A DNA stretch of 64,000 nt from Gibbula magus (lineage: Eukaryota > Mollusca > Gastropoda > Trochida > Trochidae): contig OW388289.1 in NCBI GenBank assembly GCA_936450465.1, forward strand, positions 75,504,593 through 75,568,592, written 5' to 3'. The first letter of the stretch is position 1; every line of letters starts with the position of its first letter. The translations under genes were made by a program, and so were the position numbers. This document shows, piece by piece, positions 23,901 through 31,747 of this stretch. A model generated the notes under the pieces. The model was not told the origin of the DNA, did not search any database, and saw nothing but the letters and a program-made list of their open reading frames with translations.

Positions 23901-26900
23901 AACCCACTCAAACAATCCCCATGGAGTAATGAAGGCTGTCATATGTCTACATTCTGGTTTTACAAAGCCCTGGTGATAGGCTTTCGACTGGTCTAACAGA
24001 CTGAACCAACTGTTCCCTCCAAGAGCATCTAATGCATCCCTTATGCGAGGAATCGGCGTTCTGTCCTTGCGAATTTTCAGATTTAACTGGCAATAATCTA
24101 TACAAAGACGCAGGCTTGAATCACGTTTCCTAACACATACCACTGGTGAGGAATAAGGAGACTTAGATCGAGTAATCCATTCTTTGTCAATCAGGTCTTG
24201 AATGTAAGCCTTAACTTCTTGGTGAAGAGGTTTAGGGACACTATAATAAGTCTTTTGTACCGGTTCATTGCTACTTAACTGGATGTCCAATTCTAGTTCG
24301 GGTGCACAACCCACATCATCATCATCTCGAGAGAAAGCGGCACTCTCCTCTAACAGCATCTGACGGACCCTCGTTTCCTGTTCTTGAGTCAAGTTGCTGG
24401 CTGACATGTCGACTTCTGGCTGAAACAGGTTTTTAGTGGGGCCGACTTGCAGGGAGTTTACCTGGGGTGTCTGTTCCTGGCACTTGATTGGGATGACCGA
24501 TCTTACTGGTTGGAGGGACCCAATGATGGTTCTGGGCTGCAAGCGGATGTCATGATCAGTACAATTTTCAGCAAACACAGACACTCTACAGGATGAACGA
24601 CCAGGTAATATAACAAGGGACTCTGTGAACAGTAAACCCTCAGGCCAAGTGTGATCTACATTAGGTTCAAACAAAGCGTGTTGATTTTCATTGGCAACAC
24701 ATTTTCGAACAAAACAACTCACTCTCGCTATCTGACCCTTAGGACATACTATTTCCTGCTTAGCCGTTCGCAACCATCCTATGGTCTCATCATCATCCTC
24801 CCTCAGGGTCTGAACAAGGGCCTTAAGCCTTTTCAAATCAACCTCAGGCAGGATACACTGCAATGCTGAAATAGTACTTTGATCAGTATGATGTGAATTG
24901 TTAATTTTCATTCCTAAAATCTCACTTATAACATTGTATCCAACTATTGGTATCTTAGGCACCTCACTATCAGAAATCAATACAGTAAACTTTACTGCTG
25001 AAATATCAAAAGCAACATCAGGAAAACTTAATGAAACCTCTGACCATCCTACTAAATTCATAGCTGAACCATTAGCAGTACTTATATTGAGTTCATTGGG
25101 ATCAAAGAGTTCATTAAGGTGTTTTACTTCAAGGCCCGGCATATTGTCTGTTACCCAGTGATGGGGAATTATCGTTACCTGAGCCCCAGTGTCCCACAAC
25201 ACCTGAGTTTTCACATCGTCAATGCTACACTGCACTAAACACTGATCACCAATAAGTCTCTTCAATGTCCTTTGTTTCCTATTAACAGTCTGCATGTACA
25301 CACCAGCTTGAAAAGTCTTATCTGGATGGAACCCTTCAACACGCCTGGCCCCTACTGGTCCCTTGGTAGTGACCCCATCTCGTTTCCCGGACGGTTGAAC
25401 TTGGCCTTGCACCCAGCCTTGGTATGTTCTGTCGATCCACAGCGGAAGCAGTGAGGGCATCTGGCAGCATTGGGGATTCTGCATTGTTGACATAATGCTG
25501 GGTGGCGCTTCTCTGGCTTTGATTCACTTTGAGGTGGACCTGTTGATGTTTCCTTCTGGGCTTTCTGAAGAATGTTAACCTGCGCTGTTAGTTTCTTCAG
25601 TTCATCTTTCAATTCAGTGACCTCAGACTTTGACAGGGTTACCTCATTTACTTGAGTCTTTGGTTTCAACTTGTTGAGCCTCTCAGTTTCAGTATCAACA
25701 GCCACATTGACAGCTTGAATGATCTCCAGATCTGTTGTACCTTCTCCGTTAAGTAGGGGTTGGACAGCGGCCAACACAGTCGGATTTCTCAAGCCAGTCT
25801 CTAGGGTCCTCATTGTGACTTGAGTTATCAGGGTTGGGTCATACTTCACTGGTTCTTCTTCTTTTGCTGCCATGACTAGCCTCTGCCTCATTTAAAAAAT
25901 TCTTAGGACGAACTCTTGGCTGTCTTCCTTGGGGCCTTGAACTGCTCTGGTTAGAGCGGCATAGACATCACCAGCTGATTTCTCACGAAAATGAAGTCTT
26001 AATGTCTTGCGTAGCTCTGGGATTGTCAGACTTGCTTTGCTCTCCAAATATCCTCTCAGCAGAAGACCTGCCTGTATTGCCCTGATAACTGCACCAACAA
26101 TTTCCTCATCCCCTAATCCTCTCTTCTTTGCCGAATCGATTTGTTGGATCACGCTGCTGTACGAAAGACGGTCCTTTTGGCCTGCTTCTCCTATCTGTCC
26201 CGTTAGCCTGAAATCTCTTTTGAGGAGGGAGGACATCTCTCCAAGCTGATGGGCTTGACCCTCAAACAGTCTTTGAATATGCTCATGCTGATTTCTATCC
26301 AGTTCCAAGTTATTAATTTGCTCTTGGAGATCCTTAATCTTCTCGGCATATTCTTCCTTCTGTTTGGATCCATCTTCCCCAGAGGCCATGTTTGATGTTG
26401 TTCAATCAGTCATCTGCACTCTGCAAGTCCTTGTCGTCAATTCCACGGATCCCGGACGAGCCCCCAAAATGTTACCCATATTGTGATGGGTCCTGGAACA
26501 GACAAGGATGGTTGATTAATGTGTGCAGAGAATTTATTTTGTCAGCGTTGAAATATGGCGTCACGAACAAGGGGATGTGACGTCACCGGATACTGCTACC
26601 CGAACAACTGTCAACCACTAATAAAATCCATTCCAGACGTCTGCTATCAGATTTGTTTGAATCAACAATAAAACAATGAAAAATTACGGTTGGGGAGGGG
26701 TCACTGTTAAATGTTAACAGTTCAACTTTTTTACACCAAAATACCAACATATATAATGCTATTTTGTGCCGACAACAGCATTAATATTATTTTTAACTGG
26801 CATGTTCATTTCAATACTATAGATGATGAAAGTTATATTCACATGTTTGTGGTATCATTGAACAGATCCAAAGAAAATTCACTTCTATTTTTACAACTAA

Positions 26901-29900
26901 TGAAAGTAAATTTGTAAATGAGTATAAACTTAAAATCTTAAAATATTTGTTGATACTCAGCTAATTCCATATATAACCACAATGGACGTGTCCTGAAAAA
27001 AAATGCTAGACTTTGTATTACTTATTAAATAAATATTGAAAATTGGAGTGTTCCTAAACTTTTGATGTGAGTGAAATTTCATTATTCATGAAAATAAAAA
27101 AAAGTCTTATTTGATTTGTAACAAAAAAATAATTGAAGGTAAGCGCTCATTCTTTTTGAACATTGTTATAAACCAATACCATTGCTTGTTGCAGGTCGGT
27201 GTAAATTTTCTGTGATATTCGGAGTAGGATCCAAGAAGTACCGAACCAGCGTTGTGAAGGACCAGGGAGGCAGTCCAGACTGGAACGAGGAGTCTACCGT
27301 GTACGTACACACATACTTTCTCATTAGTGTCTCCAGGCTCATCCTTAGTTCACTAATTATACAGATTCATTGACATGTGCATTGTCATAGTGACTGTGTA
27401 ATAGACAAGCTTGCAATCTCTTGAACCTATATTCGTAATACAGATTCATTTACATATACATTGCCATAGTGACTGCAATATACAAGCTCGCAGTCTCTTC
27501 AATCCTTGTTATTGAGTTCTACATCATAACAGTAAACTTGAGTAGTATATAAGAAAATCCGTCAAATGACATCACATTCAGTGACGCGAGAAGGCAGGAA
27601 TTCAAATTACATCGGAGTGTCATGACATGAAAATAAATAATAAAATAATTTCTCATATATGTCATGTCATGAAGATGAAAGTTTTCTTCAGGTGAAATTA
27701 TCATTTATATGTGTTGAAACAAATAATTTTGCATTAGCAGCCCTCGTGTTTGCGACTGAATTGGTCGCATATGCGACTGTTTTTCCTAGATGGCGATTGC
27801 TTTTTATATTTGGTCGCAAGTTTGGCTCCTGAAATTCTATGGCAAATTTTCATCATGTCTATTTCAAAACGTTTGTCTTGATAATGTTTCCATATTTCAG
27901 TATGTATTCACGTATTTATTTTATTGAAGTCCAGCCGGGAAGAAGTCTGATATTGTGATTGGCTGCTATTAATAGTTTAACCAACCAAAAAAATGGTTTT
28001 TCCTACGTCACCGCTAATGTATGTTACCGCTCTCGTGATTGGCTCTCTATTAATAGTTTGGCCAATCAGAATAAAGCTTTTATAAATAGGGATTCCTCTG
28101 CATTCTATCGTCCTTGTGTATCAGCTGGCGACTGGTTCAATTAGCGTCATATTTCCAGGACGTCTGCTAATTCTTAAAACATGCATGCTTTATCTTTTTT
28201 AAACAATTGCAGCATCTAATAGCCATGCATGAAATGATTGTCTGTGCTTAGAAAAATAAACAAAACATCTATCGTAACCGACGCTCAGTGGAACAGCTCT
28301 CGTACTTTCAGTGCTATAGGCTAAATAGATTTAGCCGGTTTTATTTTGCTTTCATAACTGTATGCATAACGGGAAATGAAATCTAAGTAAATTAGTTTTG
28401 ATGAAAAGACAATAGATTTTACAAAATGAAACTAGGAACGAAGTGACACGACGTCCCATACTCAATCCAATATGACAGCACAATGCATTCTCGGAGAGAA
28501 CTGGGTCAAAGATCAAACCTGCTCCCGTGGGTTGTCATTTACTAAACTCAGAACTGACGATGGGTAGGTGTATATTTATTCAGTTATCAACTGTTTCTTC
28601 CACTTTAACAGACCATTTTATCAATTTCAAACTTGTTAAAGGATTTCTGAGACAAGTGATGACATATTTATTATCCAAGCCGCGAGTTCTCGTAATCATT
28701 CAACATTGTTCATTCCTCATAATTGTTACGTGTTCATAGGGCCTTGGTAAAATATTCATAGAACGTGTAAGCTACCGGTATGTTAATTTCATAATTGTTG
28801 AAGATAAAAAAAATAACATGATAAATATTACCAACAACATAAATATAGGAAATGTTCCATCTCATTAATACAAATGTTAAAATGTTCAAATGTTGATGAT
28901 AGCCGTTCAATTAAATTTTCAACACCTCATGACCATATAACAGGCTCTCTTTGTTTACATGGAGTGATATATCTGCATTTACCTGTTAATAATTATTAAT
29001 TCAGTCTCAGAACATCAACAACAATTTCTATCTTAGAACATATAAAAGTTAACTGTAAACATTTGATTGAGTTTGCAATAGGAATATATTTAACAGATAC
29101 AATATTACTTACTATAATACAATTATGATAGCGGTGCTTTATAAAGACATTCACAGTTTTCATGCCGATTGTTTTGGCTCCTAAAATTTGTAATTTGGCT
29201 CCTGTTTTTATTTTAGTAGGAGCCACTTGGCTCCTAGGCAAAAAACCTTAGCATGAGGGCTGATTAGAATATAAACATAATAAACTCATCACTTAAATTT
29301 ACCAAGACCTAAACTATATCAGCTTCTCATACCTGTAATTCAGCCACTTACGATAGGGATGGCGGTAAGTGTTTCAGCAAGTAAAGGATTGAATACTTTC
29401 TGTTCCAATTTATTAAAACAAAAGCTCATTTTCTTTCAGTCATGTAGGAAACAACGGCGACCATGTGTTCTTCACGGTGACAGAGAAGGACGATGTGTTG
29501 GGTCAGGTCATCATGCCCATGTCGAGTCTGACCTCGACTCAGGGCCAGGTGAAGCGAGTGTTCCTCAAGTCCCACAAGAAGTGTCTGCACCCCCAGGGAG
29601 AACTCATCTACCAGTGTTACATCTCCAAGTACCGCCCTGCCTCCCAGACCCCCATCATCAAGACCAGCACTCCAAACAGCAGCGGCGGGGCGCAGCTCAC
29701 AGGATTCGCTCGTCTCCGGCACAGCTTAGCTGCATCTCCCATCCTGCCTCACAGAGTGCATAAAGAAAAGAGGGAGAGCAAAAGCTCCCTCTCAAACTTC
29801 AATAAGAAACTCTCAAAATCAATTCATGACATCTTCAGCTTTGGGAAGTCGGCTGATGATGACGATAACTCAAAAAGTCACTCCAAATTTGGTTGGAAGT

Positions 29901-31747
29901 TTAAGAGCAATTATGATCTAGACTCTTCAAGCCAACCACCAGTTATAAATGCCATCACCCCGAAAGTGGCTTCAATTGAAGGAGGGACTAAACTGCAGAT
30001 CACTGGCCACCATCTTGGTATAGGGAAGTCAGACCTTGTGGAGCTGCAGCTCGGTGGATGTGATCTCCTGGACACTCTGGAGTACGAGTCGGAGAACTCC
30101 ATCACTTGTGTCACTCGGCCAACCACTCCCGGCAAGGGGGACCTGTGGATCGAAACTATCTCAGGGGGGCAGAGTGTTGTGAAAAATGTCTTCACGTTTG
30201 TTGACCCGTCGGAGAAGATAAATGAGGAGGAGGATGAGGATGACGGTGATGAGGGTTTGACGATGGACAGCGGGACAACATCCCTGAGTCTGGAAGACAG
30301 TCAGGTACCCCCGGAGTCGTCTATACCAGAACAACCCAAGTCTAAACCTCCCGTTCCCATGCCAAGGCACAAGAAAGAAGTATGTAGACAGATTATGATA
30401 ATGATGTTATGAATGATTATATCAACAGAGGTCAGCCAATTTATTTGTAAAAGAACTGTTCCACGTGGTGTGGGCGCAATGCTACAGTTTAAGTCAGTGA
30501 AAACCATAGTTCACTAGTACAAGTACAGTTTTGGATGATGAAGATATGATGATTACTAAACATTGCGTACAAAGCATCAGTCATTCAGATGATATGCTTT
30601 CTTCATAATTCCAATTCTCTTCCTTCTTTAAAATTATAACATTATCATGTGTTTCAGCACCAATATTCGTCCAACTCTCTGCCCCGAGCTGTGAGCACAG
30701 ACAACTTTGAGGGTGGCCGCTTCAAGAAGAACTTCATGCGGCACATGCGGAGGTCTAGCGAGTCGGCCATGTTGAGAGAAATACCTGAGAGAAAGAGTAA
30801 GCAATGTCATGATATATTGATTTAACATCAGTTTCTTTTCCTCACAGAGGCTACTGATAAACTTGTTTTGGTTATTTGATGTATTTAGAGTTTCAGAAAT
30901 GTTTAACGTAGTGACGTTTCTATTTCAATATGCGGTACCTCTCTTGAATTTTCAGTTCTATCCTTTTTCTTATTGTATATTTTCTTCATTTTGAAGGTTT
31001 AACTAAAGCAGAACTTAGAGAAGAAATTGACAAACTCCAAAAAGAAAACCAAAGTAAGTGGATCAGAATTTAATGCGTCGGATGATATATATATGCCGGG
31101 TAAACTATGTTGTAAATTAGTATTCACTGAATCTTACTGGACAACGTAATTCTTTTTGTGGTCATGTGAACACAAGTTTGTCTCAATTAAAATATCAAAG
31201 ACTTTTATTTATGTGATCATCAGTCTATAAATGTATATAATGTAAATAGCTGCAATATAACTTTTAATATCTTGCCAAATGGATTTTGCCAATGACTATG
31301 TCTCTTCATCAAAGACATTATTTTACCCTCCTCAATCTTCTTTCATTTCCAAACTTTTTCAAATTGTTTGAAAAGGAGATACTTTCCTGAAGATTTAATG
31401 TCAATACATGTGTTCTATGTCCCAGCAATATTCAACTTTTCATTCCTAGCAGATAATGATGGAAAGGTTTCAGTAGTGTACTGTTATGTATAATCATCGG
31501 CAAAACTGTGAAAGCTGATTTTCTATCATATTAGGACATTCAGTACAGGTCATAGACGCTCCATTCTCTTATTTGATTGGATAGTTATGAAATATGACAA
31601 CGTTACGTTCTCGTGACAGGTGTGAAGCAGAACTACAGCAAACTGCAGCAAGAAAACAAGGACATGCGCGCCTACATAGATCGTCTCCTCACCAAGGTTC
31701 TCACTCACTGTCCTGACGCCCTGGAGTCGGATCCGCCCTGCTTCTAG
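5970..31747 (+). CDS. RAB11FIP: Class I Rab11 family-interacting protein with C2, IPT/TIG and FIP-RBD domains, seven coding exons
   Basis: Coding exons: 5970-5997, 20026-20061, 27195-27300, 29440-30379, 30658-30796, 30997-31053, 31620-31747; 1434 nt, 477 residues plus TAG. Every intron is gt-ag and all phases agree (for example GTCG|gtgagt joins catacag|TTCACG). The start [18 protein letters not shown] begins the first C2 strand directly; acceptor gtgtttcag at 5919 puts the ATG 50 nt into its exon. Residues about 1-125 form the C2 domain ([36 protein letters not shown]). Residues about 223-310 look like an IPT/TIG fold ([20 protein letters not shown] to KNVFTFVDP), closest in my memory to Sec5/EXOC2. 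Residues about 417-470 are helical and end in [10 protein letters not shown], matching the Rab11-binding YIDxLL motif. Class I FIPs bind Rab11-GTP and acidic lipids on recycling endosomes. Introns 1-3 each contain a large mobile element. Confidence 0.87.
6085..6175 (+). mobile_element. 5'-truncated SINE with 15-bp target-site duplication
   Basis: The 15-mer CCAGGGATCCCTGAG occurs at 6085-6099 and again at 6161-6175, flanking a 61-bp insert. The insert ends in gcggtgttaaac then aactcactgact, a tail type I associate with molluscan, especially vetigastropod, SINEs. Short insert, long exact duplication and repeat-like tail are what target-primed reverse transcription leaves. The family name is from general knowledge and unchecked. 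Confidence 0.55.
8311..8512. repeat. Tandem repeat based on gaggctccagcatttca
   Basis: About ten variants of the unit ctccagcatttc(a/g)ctgagg in a row, with a larger 45-bp period (ttacttcatgcgactcc at 8376 and 8421). Noncoding minisatellite within intron 1. Confidence 0.7.
10190..10350 (-). repeat. Dispersed repeat, copy 2 (inverted)
   Basis: The minus strand carries the same ordered blocks as 4783-4960 (ttaaaatttgga, ttaccatttcaaaggg, tgttcagaa, gatcacctaggaacaacactg). Diverged, noncoding. Confidence 0.55.
11838..11985 (-). repeat. Small interspersed repeat with a hammerhead-like core, copy A
   Basis: On the minus strand TGATGA (11926-11921) is followed by GGAGTGAGTATATACTAT, which can form a short stem-loop, then GAAAC (11901-11897). 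Then come ttgtgtattttcacatta and aagaagttgtgctccag. The same order of blocks occurs at 52.8 kb. The base before TGATGA is G rather than the C of the hammerhead consensus, so this copy is probably inactive. Penelope-like elements are known to carry such motifs. Confidence 0.45.
12609..13109 (+). repeat. Older GC-tipped repeat, left part (interrupted by DIRS)
   Basis: Starts with ccccccgctgtg and gcgaagcggggg and continues with degenerate tandem units of about 170 bp. These share ctcaagaac-attc-ctgga (about 12837 and 13007) and ttagattttggtgacc-tgacatta. It resumes at 19742 beyond the DIRS element and ends in gcggcgggggat. It looks like a non-autonomous repeat with GC-rich inverted tips common in molluscan DNA (recall, unchecked). 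The repeat body lets the empty site be inferred: gaattaaaa next to ttttcgacatg parallels its own earlier copy gaattttgaatttttcggcatg. Confidence 0.6.
13110..13314 (+). repeat. DIRS left inverted terminal repeat
   Basis: From ggatcctccttggggtactt through taacctcaccactttccaatc it is the reverse complement of 19516-19706 with essentially no differences by eye (about 190 bp). The outermost bases (attctttttcagaa) differ from the right end, as in DIRS1-like elements. Confidence 0.88.
13899..16001 (+). CDS. DIRS ORF1, Gag-like protein
   Basis: Open from just after a TAG at 13896-13898 to the TAG at 15999-16001 (700 codons). The N-terminal part has a Cys/His pattern ([28 protein letters not shown]), typical of DIRS Gag as I remember it. 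It is followed by a Lys-rich segment, a long Pro/Gly/Ser-rich region, and a basic C-terminus ([16 protein letters not shown]) suited to nucleic acid binding. There is no ATG before or within the Cys/His motif; the first candidate start is TTG at 13962. The frame opens exactly at gtttctag|CC, which looks like a splice acceptor, so the true start may be in an upstream exon that I could not fix. No enzymatic role is expected; it probably forms ribonucleoprotein particles. Confidence 0.72.
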   Translation, partial: PFKPCSLCNGPVSITDGHDECLRCLAQDFHHPLKCDICKAFTPKARARRDADLEFFASALLQSKDIANLDPPSKAKKLAKAKLSGKKGKGKASASATVSSIKPVLDGSSSEADSVEDRRGASAGERTHPPTPTTTNVTPNANLFDMLQFTATITQQMKAMIDSAVSGLRTELRAPSREPDATPARGELDLGIVQGTLSPRGPHLPGSPLRSMEPHANTQTHQHSQTPGSGQVSSGGPLAPPNLEPLLGVGSQVTATTSTPGYEAPPVLQDQRARNPAPCSETPGLVSGSSGSHVGPKSIPGTQVSGNPLELGPRAGGSGQPATADGFSRGLVDARDSFLVDSEVGSGLSERTGIEFMDVDEVREDSGSLPAAAAIRNLRGLIAEAIPGVAAPVPEPEDMDYRLSGEAFAKSKAPVVGLRVLPSLMDELVDPLLAGARSTADLGYLSRRYQLGEEGLFDIPLVGDCVFTAVSLHRPRVTPSVGRQGRRLPPFTVGASELKVVYRYYEDQYRNAAQQLQIAVHQAYLASMQDQLASKVEVSGNSSSELLGQLTAVGGHLARDSIKCSANQMACAVVGMRKLWLSASTWMPSTQQSLLNLPFRVGSTLFPGAQQVLRDTADVVTTCRETSKVLSVQDPDAKRARVSNPPPARSSAPTGKPAWMSASLNQAGGRGKGPKKRGGKHQQPSGKQGFRGRGKPNQGS
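16022..18115 (+). CDS. DIRS ORF2, reverse transcriptase/RNase H with methyltransferase-like C-terminus
   Basis: 697 codons, from a GTG or an upstream start. The RT core contains [43 protein letters not shown] and catalytic YLDDW at codons 224-228. RNase H follows from about codon 385 ([28 protein letters not shown]), ending with [14 protein letters not shown]. Residues about 510-640 ([46 protein letters not shown]) match the region of DIRS elements described as a Dam-like methyltransferase domain. The 3' end overlaps the recombinase frame. It should copy element RNA into DNA in the particle. No stops or frameshifts seen. Confidence 0.88.
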   Translation: MSKVPGAGVPPETDTLCLLGHIPVGGRLSRFIDALAKATSNTWVLSTLREGHMPQWKRGPPSFTGVRHTKVPSAPEKVDILRSEVKALLSKAAIELVPVGQEESGYYSTYFLVTKKGGGFRPILNLKIMNKLIEVPSFKMETLRSVISSVQVGEWLSSIDLKDAYLHVPMHPDFKKFLRFAFDGKCYQFRVLPFGISTAPRVFTKLMLVAAQVARSQGRCCHPYLDDWLLRALSQLQNHESTQAILHTLVSLGWIVNLKKSELAPSRDLVFLGSRFRTEPGIVSLAPDRVPKILGAVNSFLSAPTHTARVWLQLLGVMAATIDVVWRSRLRMRPVQQALAGLWSHSESYEKLLVTPGWVLPHLSWWTNVDHLTRGYPLQAPAPTLTVQTDASLTGWGGVLGSRTVSGLWSQAESQMHINVLELRAARLVLQHLRDQVRGQVVRLQLDNRTAMAYILNQGGTVSPSLLEETWQFFLWCDEVDTTVLPVYLPGVDNIRADALSRRILAPHEWLLDREIFETISQLYGSFQVDLFASGTNFQIPQFCSRIPDTRALSQDAFELDWTDRVLWAFPPVPLISKVLARLATHPPRLLVLITPLWAAQTWFPQVLRSLAMPPVLLPCRPGLLSQDGAPYPNPRVQWVAWPLSGIASKVAVFLHELQTQYWLRGGIQRTFSMKIDGPAIRAGVQIGTYSIPFLQI
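17941..19014 (+). CDS. DIRS ORF3, tyrosine recombinase (integrase)
   Basis: The frame is open far upstream (15928), but recombinase-like protein begins near [18 protein letters not shown] at 17956, so the true start is unknown and overlaps ORF2. The N-terminal core-binding part has [12 protein letters not shown] and [14 protein letters not shown]. The catalytic domain has [12 protein letters not shown] (first Arg, 18427-18432), [10 protein letters not shown] (His 18820, Arg 18829), [15 protein letters not shown] with the candidate nucleophile Tyr at 18928-18930. So the R, HxxR and Y of tyrosine recombinases are all present. It would integrate the circular DIRS DNA without target duplication. 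Ends at a TGA followed by gagctgatgagg. Confidence 0.88.
   Translation, partial: GLASVRNRLQSSGIPARVADTILASRRDSTNIQYEDRWACYSRWCADRDVLDPFSADLVLVLEFLQSRLDAGLAASTVRGYSTAISAFHVPVDGALLGAHPLVQRFLAGVDRIRPPVRRISPVWDLSIVLDWLSGPRFRDLSSLSLQLLTWKAVFLVAVASGRRVGDIHAMSADPDLKVFHRDRVSIRLPDSYRPKVAHSFHVSAPIELPALRQPAASGSQASHDHILDVRRTLRAYVKRTASIRRDSQLFCCYGGGKQGLPASKQSISRWIVSAICLAYVHKGREPPGDLKAHSVRAVATSKAYAAALPIEEICSAAIWSQPSTFIRHYQLDRLSGERARFGQTVLSGGQSRQPPS
19381..19477 (+). repeat. DIRS internal complementary region (ICR)
   Basis: 19381-19424 is the exact complement of the element's left terminus (13110-13153), and 19425-19477 the exact complement of its right terminus (19689-19741). The two halves abut at gaat|cgaac. 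In the DIRS1 model this segment templates joining of the termini into a circle. Here it also defines the element's ends to about one base. Confidence 0.88.
19516..19741 (+). repeat. DIRS right inverted terminal repeat
   Basis: gattggaaagtggtgagg to ccccaaggaggatcc is the inverted copy of 13124-13314. It then has a unique outer tip (tcttcaaagaatctgg ... ggtttgttcg) that matches the second half of the ICR. Confidence 0.88.
19742..19850 (+). repeat. Older GC-tipped repeat, right part
   Basis: Continues the repeat interrupted at 13109 (ttttcgacatgtttgac) and ends in gcggcgggggat, roughly the inverse of the starting atccccccgctg. The exact right edge is uncertain. Confidence 0.5.
20140..20448 (-). 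repeat. Gypsy 3' LTR
   Basis: 309 bp, bounded by TG...CA. Differs from the other LTR by two substitutions (near 20149 and 20209) and a 1-nt length change (ggagg versus gggg near 20243). Contains the octamer TGACGTCA at 20249-20256 and, on the element's sense strand, tatatatg near its start and AATAAA near its end. Confidence 0.93.
20449..20459 (-). other. Gypsy polypurine tract
   Basis: On the minus strand GCAGGGGAGTG sits immediately before the 3' LTR (TGTTGTCGG). Position and composition fit the plus-strand DNA primer. Confidence 0.65.
20883..25493 (-). pseudogene. Gypsy pol: protease, RT, RNase H, integrase, interrupted by one stop
   Basis: The open frame 25493-22422 ends in TAG (22424-22422) and resumes in the same frame at 22415-20883. 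Before the stop: protease [13 protein letters not shown] with [32 protein letters not shown] and catalytic YLDDVIVFS; RNase [17 protein letters not shown]; chromatography-like core [16 protein letters not shown]; then the first His pair of the integrase zinc finger (HEEMGH). After it: the Cys pair (CECVKRK), the integrase DDE core ([36 protein letters not shown]), and a long acidic tail. The stop thus splits the integrase zinc finger. The pol frame is -1 relative to gag and overlaps it by about 140 nt, so frameshifting would be the normal expression route. Confidence 0.9.
25352..26389 (-). pseudogene. Gypsy gag with CCHC zinc knuckle, interrupted by one stop
   Basis: Starts at the ATG at 26389. 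The first block (165 codons) is a coiled-coil-like head ([19 protein letters not shown]) and a helical capsid-like part. A TAA at 25894-25892 interrupts it within a T6A3 run. The second block (179 codons, same frame, starting at the ATG at 25891) has another heptad-like segment and the knuckle [14 protein letters not shown] (C-x2-C-x4-H-x4-C). The stop is a nonsense change or a rare readthrough site; with the pol stop, the first reading is more likely. The 3' end overlaps pol in another frame. Confidence 0.82.
26449..26466 (-). other. Primer-binding site, tRNA-Pro type
   Basis: On the minus strand TGGGGGCTCGTCCGGGAT lies 3 nt inside the 5' LTR. It is the complement of the 3' end of a tRNA-Pro, and is the same 18-mer known as the tRNA-Pro primer site of some vertebrate retroviruses. 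Confidence 0.85.
26470..26777 (-). repeat. Gypsy 5' LTR
   Basis: 308 bp, about 99 percent identical to the copy at 20140-20448, TG...CA ends, followed on the plus strand by the target duplication GCAT. Contains TGACGTCA at 26578-26585, which may act as a CREB/ATF-type promoter element. Confidence 0.93.
27738..29262. mobile_element. Non-autonomous DNA transposon with CAGCCCTC termini
   Basis: The left end CAGCCCTCGTG and right end CATGAGGGCTG are inverted, and both are flanked by ATTAG (27733-27737 and 29263-29267). Subterminal repeats are abundant: gtcgca/tgcgac at the left, ttggctcct at 27824 and several times at 29175-29240. Length 1525 bp, no transposase ORF. Inverted ends, short duplication and subterminal motif clusters suggest a hAT-like deletion derivative, but a 5-bp duplication is not the usual hAT size, so the superfamily is open. 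It sits in Rab11-FIP intron 3. Confidence 0.65.
27950..28110 (+). promoter_or_regulatory. Promoter-like segment with duplicated CCAAT-type boxes and a TATA box
   Basis: gtgattggctgctattaatagttt at 27955 is repeated as gtgattggctctctattaatagttt at 28035 (quoted in part), each with an inverted CCAAT (attgg). They are followed by ttataaataggg at about 28079. The spacing looks like an RNA polymerase II promoter. It lies inside the transposon-like element, so it may be the promoter of a lost transposase gene. No ORF of note follows. Confidence 0.35.

Larger units (their letters stand above)
20140..26777 (-). mobile_element. Ty3/Gypsy LTR retrotransposon, complete but with two in-frame stops
   Basis: Two direct LTRs (20140-20448 and 26470-26777) bracket gag and pol on the minus strand. 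The element is flanked by the 4-bp duplication GCAT (20136-20139 and 26778-26781). Domain order is gag with zinc knuckle, aspartic protease, RT, RNase H, integrase; integrase after RNase H is the Gypsy order. No env-like ORF. It lies in Rab11-FIP intron 2, antisense to that gene. The LTRs differ at about three places, so insertion is recent, yet gag and pol each contain one in-frame stop. Confidence 0.93.
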
